Assembly: GCA_026770615.1 (NCBI GenBank)
Contig: MU631550.1
Location: 83,100-94,165 of the forward strand
From: Pavlovales sp. CCMP2436
Taxonomy: Eukaryota > Haptophyta > Pavlovophyceae > Pavlovales
Direction of reading: 5' to 3'
Length of the DNA: 11,066 nt
Every line of letters begins with the position of its first letter. Positions within the stretch are counted from its first letter, which is position 1. This document shows positions 6,591 to 11,066 of the stretch, one piece after another. The notes beneath the pieces are model-generated. The model searched no databases, was not told where the DNA came from, and was given only the letters and a program-made list of their open reading frames with translations. Both the position numbers and the translations under genes were made by a program.

Positions 6591-7115
6591 TAGGGAGTGT
6601 AAAATTTGCTTCAGTCTTATCTTTTGCTCTGAGCACGCCGTATTTCAAACGAAGCGCAAAGCTCAGCACGATGGAGGAAGCTCGTCCAGAACAGCCTCGC
6701 AGAGGGCTGCTGCCGAGGAGGAGATCTTCACGCAGACCCATGTGGTTGGCAGACGAGGTCGACATCCGGGCTTGAGTGCTCGTGAACGAGCGGGGCCTTG
6801 ACGCGCTCCACCGCTCGTCGCCTTGCGCTTTCATCTCGAGGCGTCGATGCAAGCGCCCAAACGGTGGATTCCCCTCTCGCGCAGCAGCGCGCCACCATGT
6901 AATCGCTCGACGCGACGCGCTCGACTGAGGAGACGGGCACGTCGAGGTCGTTTGGCCCAGAATTGTGGTCCGCCCCGCCCAGTCCGAGCGCTCCTCGCTC
7001 GCCAAGCGCGAGGCGGAAGCGAGGCAGAACGCGTTTGGGCGTTCTGTCTTGAGGGCCTTCGCCCATTTAAAACAAAGCACAAGACTGAAGCGAAAAACTT
7101 TTTTCACACTCCCTA
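6591..7115. repeat. Imperfect inverted repeats around a 0.46-kb GC-rich core
   Basis: TAGGGAGTGT at 6591-6600 and GCTTCAGTCTT at 6608-6618 recur inverted at 7106-7115 and 7081-7091. Spacer lengths differ (7 and 14 bases). On the minus strand the right arm lies just before an ATG at 7066, so the arms may be leader sequence shared by two divergently copied genes rather than transposon ends. Confidence 0.55.
6728..7066 (-). CDS. Hypothetical ORF, 112 aa
   Basis: Unrecognised. It begins with ATG, has G/C-rich third positions, and its second half reads like a folded protein (VPVSSVERVASSDYMVARCC, then TVWALASTPRDESARRR). That half has a faint resemblance to the DYVVxRxWRR...VRA pattern of START lipid-binding domains, too weak to name. 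It could be an exon, as the frame stops abruptly and an adjacent minus frame stays open to 6559. Overlapping plus-strand frames are also open, so the call is tentative. Confidence 0.3.
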   Translation of the reverse strand: MGEGPQDRTPKRVLPRFRLALGERGALGLGGADHNSGPNDLDVPVSSVERVASSDYMVARCCARGESTVWALASTPRDESARRRAVERVKAPLVHEHSSPDVDLVCQPHGSA

Positions 7116-7116
7116 T

Positions 7117-7327
7117 TACGTCTCGGCTCCTACTGCTCCCTCTTCAACCAGTCCTTCCACCGCGCCCCTACGCTGCGGCCCGAGCCCTGCACGCGCACAC
7201 GAGTTCCCTACATTCAAAACCACATCGCTTCCCAGCGATACGTCACCGCTGGGATCACCAATGGACTCGCTTGCTCGCACACTGTCGGGCGGCCCCGCGT
7301 TGCGCAGCGACTCCAGCGCTTTGTTTT
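7117..7327. other. GC-rich stretch upstream of module C copy 2
   Basis: Plus strand: a Ser/Pro/Thr-rich frame runs into module C (PTFKTTSLPSDTSPLGSP). Minus strand: an acidic frame leaves module C (EENKALESLRNAGPPDSVRAS-like, stop at 7116-7118). Either could be coding, and neither is recognised. This part is not present upstream of module C copy 1, where a poly-G run stands instead. Confidence 0.4.
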
Positions 7328-7458
7328 CGGCTTCCTCATCATCCACCACTTCTACTAGCTCCCCACTTCGGCGTAGCGCGTAGGAGCCTGCGTCGGAGCG
7401 CTTAGATCAGCCTGACTTGAACTTGAAACGTACCGCCAGCCCGAACCCCCCTACATTA
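7328..7458 (+). repeat. Module C, copy 2
   Basis: Matches 4928-5060 and stops at CATTAAT, where a TA tract begins. The 40-46 bp linker that joins C to the ORF at the first locus is missing here and is replaced by two TA tracts with a 36-bp unit between them. Confidence 0.9.
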
Positions 7459-7517
7459 ATATATATATAGCGGCACAGTCAGACGCCAGCTTGAATCCCT
7501 ATCAGTATATATATATA
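7459..7517 (+). mobile_element. 36-bp minimal unit between two TA tracts
   Basis: TA tract 7459-7469, then GCGGC joined directly to the last 31 bases of the module A tail (ACAGTCAGACGCC...CTATCAG, 7470-7505), then TA tract 7506-7517. It has the same two ends as the complete unit that follows (7518-7872) with the interior removed, like a deletion derivative. Confidence 0.75.
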
Positions 7518-7523
7518 GCGGCG

Positions 7524-7787
7524 ATGTACGCGCTGATGGGCGTGAGTCAGATGGAGGCGGCCGCGCGCATCAAGAAGCAACTCATCGACACGATCGGTAC
7601 GATCGCGGCACGCGGCCATGCGCAGCTGCTGCTCGCGCGCTTGAGCGCGCTGGCCCCGATCGCTGCCCAGCGTGGGAACACGACAAACAGCAACCAGCAG
7701 ATCATATCCATAAACGCCCCTGCCCGGGCACACTACCGGAGATCCATCAGCACGCGCGGTGGCGCCCAAGCCAGCGCAGCCGACTAA
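7524..7787 (+). CDS. Repeat-borne small ORF, copy 2 (87 aa)
   Basis: It starts MYALMGVSQMEAAARIKKQL and ends TRGGAQASAAD. It has the same likely amphipathic helix as the 5106-5381 copy, but with the shorter middle (LAPIAAQRGNT), which may be the ancestral form since it lacks the direct duplication. The ATG follows (TA)6 GCGGCG immediately, so here it begins right at the left end of a TA-bounded unit. Function is unknown. If expressed it would be a small soluble, basic protein with no signal peptide or membrane segment. Confidence 0.45.
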   Translation: MYALMGVSQMEAAARIKKQLIDTIGTIAARGHAQLLLARLSALAPIAAQRGNTTNSNQQIISINAPARAHYRRSISTRGGAQASAAD

Positions 7788-7872
7788 GGCACGCAGCAGG
7801 CAATGGGCGACGCAGCGCTCAGACCAGCACAACATTCAGAACAGTCAGACGCCAGCTTGAATCCCTATCAGT
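7788..7872 (+). repeat. Module A tail, copy 3
   Basis: Matches 25-108 and 5382-5465. It ends CCCTATCAG and is followed by a short, interrupted TA tract (CAATATATA) that leads directly into another B unit. Confidence 0.9.
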
Positions 7873-7881
7873 CAATATATA

Positions 7882-7939
7882 GCGGCTCAGCATGGTTCAA
7901 CAGGTGTTGTTCACTCACTGACTTGGTCGACGTCAGACG
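7882..7939 (+). repeat. B unit, truncated copy
   Basis: Starts GCGGCTCAGC after ATATATA and follows the 5716 copy (TTCACTCACTGACTTGG, then GTCAGACGT) before diverging at ACACTCCC, which itself resembles the arm at 7106-7115. Confidence 0.85.
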
Positions 7940-7989
7940 TACACTCCCTACTATAGAAAGTCAAGGGGCGGCTTGACTCTCGAAGTTCA

Positions 7990-8268
7990 CCGAGGCGGCT
8001 GGGCAAGCTGCGCATGAGCGCACGTCATTCTAATTGCGGGCCTTGCCCGCCCTACAGTACTAATGTCTAACTACAGTACCCTGCCCGCCCAAACTCTATG
8101 CTGTCGGACAGTACGAGCTTCGTCGATTGTCGTGTGTTCGATCTGACTCAGCGGTGGGGACGGTATCCGTGTGCTCGGAAGAGGTCCCTAGATCCGAGTG
8201 TTCCTCAACGCTTGGGTGCAGGTTGACCCACGGGGACGGACGTTAATTTAGAAATTTACACAGGGCCG
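7990..8268 (+). repeat. Diverged dispersed repeat, copy 2, upstream of the oxidoreductase gene
   Basis: Colinear with 3770-4002 in three conserved blocks. It ends about 20 bases before a GTAAGC that could be the donor of a leader intron, so it may include promoter or transcription start of the 8404 gene. No TATA box was found. Confidence 0.65.
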
Positions 8269-8284
8269 CGGGAAAGCAGGTTAT

Positions 8285-8337
8285 GTAAGCTTCGAGAGCC
8301 TTCTGGAAATCAGATTTTAAGATTTGTCTTCTCGCAG
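8285..8337 (+). repeat. Candidate 53-bp leader intron, related to 6535-6588
   Basis: It begins with the consensus-like donor GTAAGC and ends TCTTCTCGCAG, a good acceptor. Its interior is shared with 6535-6588. Splicing it out would leave a leader ending just before the reductase gene. Its small size and its second copy elsewhere resemble introner-type elements, which is an inference. Confidence 0.5.
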
Positions 8338-8403
8338 ATTCCGGAAGAAAAATGCCAAGGTGTGCCGCTTGGTTGGTCCAGCCAGCAACACTCAACAGCC
8401 CAC

Positions 8404-10088
8404 ATGCAGTGGTTCTCGCTTGTTTACCTGTCGCTCTGCTCGATCGCGTGCGCGGCCCAGCCGCTCCTCAAGACCCGCTCCGCGGTCCACCCGCGGATTG
8501 CCGATCGCCGATGGCCACTCGCGCCGCCGTCGCTACTCACGAACAGCCGCTGGGTGCTCGCGCGCCACCCCGACGGCGCCGTGAAGGCGTCTGACTTTTT
8601 GCTGGTGAAGGAGGTGGTCGATCCGTCCGCCCTCGCCGACGGGCAGGTGTGACCCTGAACCTCCCTCCCCCCTGACCCTGATCCCTGTTAACACGCCAGT
8701 CTTATTGTCTATATCTCCACCCAGTGGCCGAGGCCGACCCTGATCCCTGCCCTGCTCACGCCAGTCCCGTTGTCTATACCCCCCACCCGGTGGCAGGTGC
8801 TCGTGCGCGTAGAGACACTATCAATCGACGCGTTCATAAGGTACTGCTACTGCTACTGCTACTACTACTACTACGAATCATCATCATGATCATCCTAATC
8901 ATGATAATCATTGCTGCTGCTGCTACTGCTACTGCTGCTACTGCTGCTACTGCTGCTACTGCTGCTACTGCTGCTACTGCTACTACTACTACTACTACTA
9001 CTACTACCACTACGAATCATCATCATCATCATCATCATCATTACTGCTACTGCTACTACAACAACTACTACTACTACTACTCCTACTACGAATCATTATC
9101 ATCATCATCATCTTCTTCTTCTTCATCATCATCATCATCATCATCATATGACTATTAAAGGACAACCCTAGACGAGCGCGCCTACCACGGCGCCACACCG
9201 ATCGGCAGCACCATCACCGCCCTCGGGCTCGGCGTGGTGGTTGCATCCACATCGTGCATATTCAAGCCGGGCGATAAGGTTGCTGGCGTACTCGGCGCCC
9301 AAACGTATGCGAGCGTGCCCACCGCGCTGCTCACGCCCGCCCCTCAACTGCCCGGCATGCCGGCGAACGCCGTGCTCGCAGAGCTTGGCTTTACCACCGG
9401 TTTGACCGCGTGGGTGGGTATGCATGCGGTTCTAGGGCCGCCAAAACGGGGCGAGGTGGTCGTCGTCTCGGCCGCAGCTGGCGCGGTGGGCTGCTGCGCG
9501 GCACAAATGGCTATGAACCGCGGCGCGCGCGTGATCGGCATCGCCGGCGGCGCTCGCAAGGTGCAGTTCCTCACGCAGGAGCTGGGTTTGCAAGGCACTG
9601 TCGACTACAAGGACCCAGCCAAGTCCGTCGGCGAGCAGTTAGACGAGCTCTGTCCAGATGGGATAGATTTCTTCTTTGACAACGTTGGAGGCGCTACGCT
9701 AGACGCCGTGCTTGCGCGGCTCAGGCCAGGCGCGCGCGTAATCGTGTGCGGTGCTGTTTCACAGTACGACACGGCCAAGCTCAACCACGGCCAAGTTGAG
9801 GGCCCATCAAACTATCTCGCACTGGCTGAGCGCGGCGCGACGATGTCGGGCTTCAACGTCATGCAGAAGATGCACCTCCTACCTTGGATGATTATTCGCG
9901 TGCTCGTGAGTGTTGCGGCCGGCCGGCTGCATGTGCCTCGGCACACCGAGCGCGGCATCGAGCGCGTACCCGCGGCACTCGCGCTTTTATTCAACGGGGG
10001 TCACGTGGGCAAGCTGCTCGTCGAGCTCGACGACTCGCTCGCGGCCGTGCCTAGCACGTCCGAGCCCGATGGCATATATCGCATGTGA
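8404..10088 (+). CDS. NADPH-dependent alkenal/prostaglandin-reductase-type MDR oxidoreductase, three exons
   Basis: Exons 8404-8646, 8797-8840 and 9161-10088 join to 404 residues. Members reduce the C=C bond of alpha,beta-unsaturated carbonyls with NADPH and need no zinc. Homology starts at about residue 47 (NSRWVLARHPDGAVKASDF) and runs across both junctions: DGQ/VLVRVETLSIDAFI and FIR/TTLDERAYHG, which fixes the splice sites (CAG|GTGTGA...GGCAG|G and AAG|GTACTG...AAAG|G). Then come FTTGLTAW (173-180), the cofactor loop SAAAGAVG (199-206), GGARK (225-229), DNVGG (269-273) and CGAVSQY (292-298). The family is about 330-350 residues, and the extra 45 here begin MQWFSLVYLSLCSIACAA, a likely signal peptide, followed by an Arg/Pro/Ala-rich, acid-poor stretch like a transit peptide. 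Plastid delivery through a secondary membrane system is therefore inferred. A likely substrate is reactive aldehydes from lipid peroxidation. An out-of-frame ATG at 8352 precedes the start. Confidence 0.9.
8647..8796 (+). other. Intron 1 (150 bp) with internal tandem duplication
   Basis: Phase 0 intron. GACCCTGATCCCTG occurs at 8674 and 8736, followed in both copies by CACGCCAGT...TTGTCTATA...CACCC(A/G)GTGGC, an imperfect duplication of about 62-65 bp. The second copy supplies the acceptor GGCAG at 8796. The first has CCCAG ending at 8724. Confidence 0.85.
8841..9160 (+). repeat. Intron 2 (320 bp), almost entirely trinucleotide microsatellite
   Basis: Phase 2 intron, GTACTG...ATTAAAG. From about 8843 to 9149 it consists of CTGCTA, CTA and CAT repeats with a short CTT run. 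The block CTACTACGAATCAT (or CCACTACGAATCAT) recurs three times (about 8868, 9006 and 9084), each time marking the switch from a CTA-type to a CAT-type run, so the array has a higher-order period. Long open frames here (poly-Leu, poly-His, poly-Thr) are artefacts. Confidence 0.9.
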
Positions 10089-10307
10089 CACCGGGGTCCC
10101 GGCCACTGGGGAGGTGGAGAGAGGGGAGGGTGCTCTGTAGCCAGGCTGCGAACCAGGCAGACTGTTGGGCAGGCCGGGTAGACCATCGAGCAGGCGGGGG
10201 CGGCCCTGCCGTTGCATCACCGCCACCGCCATCGGTTACATCACCTGCGCGGCAGTGGCTCGGCCTCGGCCTCGGCCACTACCACGCCGTAAGCCTGGAT
10301 GGAAAGG
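10089..10307. other. 3' flank of the reductase gene
   Basis: GC-rich with a GA-rich stretch (10109-10131) and CGGCCTCGGCCTCGGCC. No further gene is recognised. An open frame here overlaps the stop codon of the reductase and runs into the AT-rich island. Confidence 0.4.
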
Positions 10308-10441
10308 CGGTTTTTATTCTATATCTCAATAATTATAATACACGCTTAGTAAAAGTGATCAATGCGCCTATAATAATAGCGAAATATGTGGCGAATGAGT
10401 TGAGTAGAATACGCCTTTTTGGAGCGATGATCCTGATTTGA
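10308..10441 (+). pseudogene. AT-rich island, possible organellar-DNA insertion with uS3-like frame
   Basis: Sharp drop in GC against both flanks. The frame ending at the TGA 10439-10441 reads LVKVINAPIIIAKYVANELSRI followed by LFGAM. It resembles the bacterial/organellar ribosomal protein S3 segment NxELVAExIAQQLExRxxFRxAM in spacing and hydrophobicity. It is short, has no proper start, and is judged by eye only. It may be a mitochondrial or plastid DNA fragment in the nucleus, or just an AT-rich spacer. Confidence 0.22.
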
Positions 10442-10935
10442 GTTAGTTGCAGTAGGTACCGGATCGGCGCCGTCGAGAAGAGCACAACGCAACTAATTTT
10501 CATGTTAAAATCAACCCCTTGAAGGCCTTTAATTAATTTATTATGATTTGAAAATTGGCGCCAAGTTGAGATTTGGGGGGGGGGGTTCATTCATTTTTTT
10601 TTGCACACGCCTGCGCCCACGCGTCCGCGCCCGCGTGCCCGCAATCCCGGTCCCTGCCCTACCTCTGCCCCCTACGCCTACCGCCCGTCTCCGCGCGCCC
10701 GTTCCCGTCCCGCCCTGACTGCGCCTGCGTGATCGCATGACTGGGCCGCATGATCGACGCTAAGTTGATTTGGATGTTTGAAATCGTGAATATCAACTAT
10801 AATTACGTTTATTCAACCGATTTTAATAATGTCATGTACAAAGAAAAGCCTGTAACCCACTTCCCCGCCGATTTTTTCGCCGGCGCGACCCTGTGCCATT
10901 CGGGAACCCCAACCTAGAGTGATTGATACAGTACA
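10442..10935. other. Intergenic region upstream of the 10936 gene
   Basis: AGTTAGTTGC (10441-10450) with GCAACTAATT (10489-10498) forms an imperfect inverted repeat. An 11-base G run is at 10575-10585, followed by T9 and a C-rich degenerate CGCCCG-type stretch (10602-10735). From 10755 to 10850 it is AT-rich, which would suit a promoter, but no TATA box or other element can be named. A small hairpin (CCGCCGATTTTTTCGCCGGCG) is at about 10865-10885. Confidence 0.45.
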
Positions 10936-11066
10936 ATGAACAATATTACGATGGCGGAGGCCCCCTTCCGCCTCCTCCTCGCGGTCGCCTGCACAGGCGC
11001 CGCGTTCGCTATGGGCGGCGTGCCCTCGGGCGACGTCGACATGCCGAACCTCCTCTCCTTCATCCC
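10936..11066 (+). CDS. 5' end of a secreted or plastid-targeted protein gene (cut by window end)
   Basis: Only 43 complete codons are present. Two in-frame ATGs exist (10936 and 10951). The second is in the better context (ACGATGGCG) and directly precedes the likely signal peptide. After MAEAPFR comes a hydrophobic stretch, LLLAVACTGAAFA, ending in an AxA-type cleavage site (AFA/MGG). The mature part begins GGVPSGDVDMPNLLSFIP. It lies on the same strand as the reductase gene, 847 bp downstream. The family cannot be told from this much. An AFA cleavage site would also fit the signal part of a bipartite plastid leader. Confidence 0.7.
   Translation, partial: MNNITMAEAPFRLLLAVACTGAAFAMGGVPSGDVDMPNLLSFI

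Noticed and set aside
8843..9149. CRISPR-like array of regular repeats
   Set aside because: Units are 3-6 bp with no unique spacers; this is a simple-sequence microsatellite.
8724..9171. Poly-Leu, poly-His and poly-Thr frames
   Set aside because: They lie in intron 2 of the reductase gene, a trinucleotide microsatellite, and interrupt a well-conserved protein.

Overview
The window looks like nuclear DNA of a microalga, most likely one with a secondary plastid such as a haptophyte or a similar lineage. This is inferred from four things: a nuclear-type gene for mitochondrial ribosomal protein bL32, a GC-rich oxidoreductase gene with GT-AG introns, N-terminal extensions on that enzyme that read like a signal peptide plus a transit peptide, and very dense repeats. 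Nothing bacterial (operons, Shine-Dalgarno sites) is seen, and no tRNA or rRNA gene was found. The exact lineage cannot be fixed from this sequence alone.

Three protein genes are well supported. (1) 1149-1544, minus strand: mitochondrial 50S ribosomal protein bL32m with a presequence and a Cys4 zinc site. (2) 8404-10088, plus strand: a three-exon gene (8404-8646, 8797-8840, 9161-10088) for a 404-residue NADPH-dependent alkenal / prostaglandin-reductase-type MDR oxidoreductase, probably targeted to an organelle. (3) 10936 to the window end, plus strand: the 5' end of a gene for a protein with a signal peptide. A fourth reading frame, 4016/4052-4513, looks like an exon of an Ala/Pro-rich protein but has no ATG. 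A small ORF, 5106-5381 and 7524-7787, is duplicated and repeat-borne, and its last codons also open the window.

The middle (about 2.0-8.3 kb) is a nest of repeats. It holds a MITE with 25-bp TIRs (2231-2407), a 1.27-kb segment bounded by 45-bp inverted repeats (2027-3293), a three-unit 84-bp tandem array (3325-3573), a 52-bp-armed palindrome (5648-5770), and two colinear copies of a composite module (4928-5479 and 7328-7872). Many of these pieces are joined at the same kind of junction: a (TA)n tract followed by GCGGC. Different modules follow the GCGGC, and one whole unit is only 36 bp long. This suggests a family of small elements that insert into or next to each other at TA microsatellites, and it is the most unusual feature of the window. 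Upstream there is a separate 155-bp foldback MITE with a perfect 8-bp target-site duplication (398-552) and a near-perfect hairpin (655-752).

Other noteworthy points are a shared intron-like sequence with splice-like ends (6535-6588 and 8285-8337), a tandem duplication around the intron 1 acceptor that creates an in-frame alternative acceptor, a higher-order trinucleotide microsatellite filling intron 2, and an AT-rich island (10308-10441) whose frame faintly resembles organellar ribosomal protein uS3.
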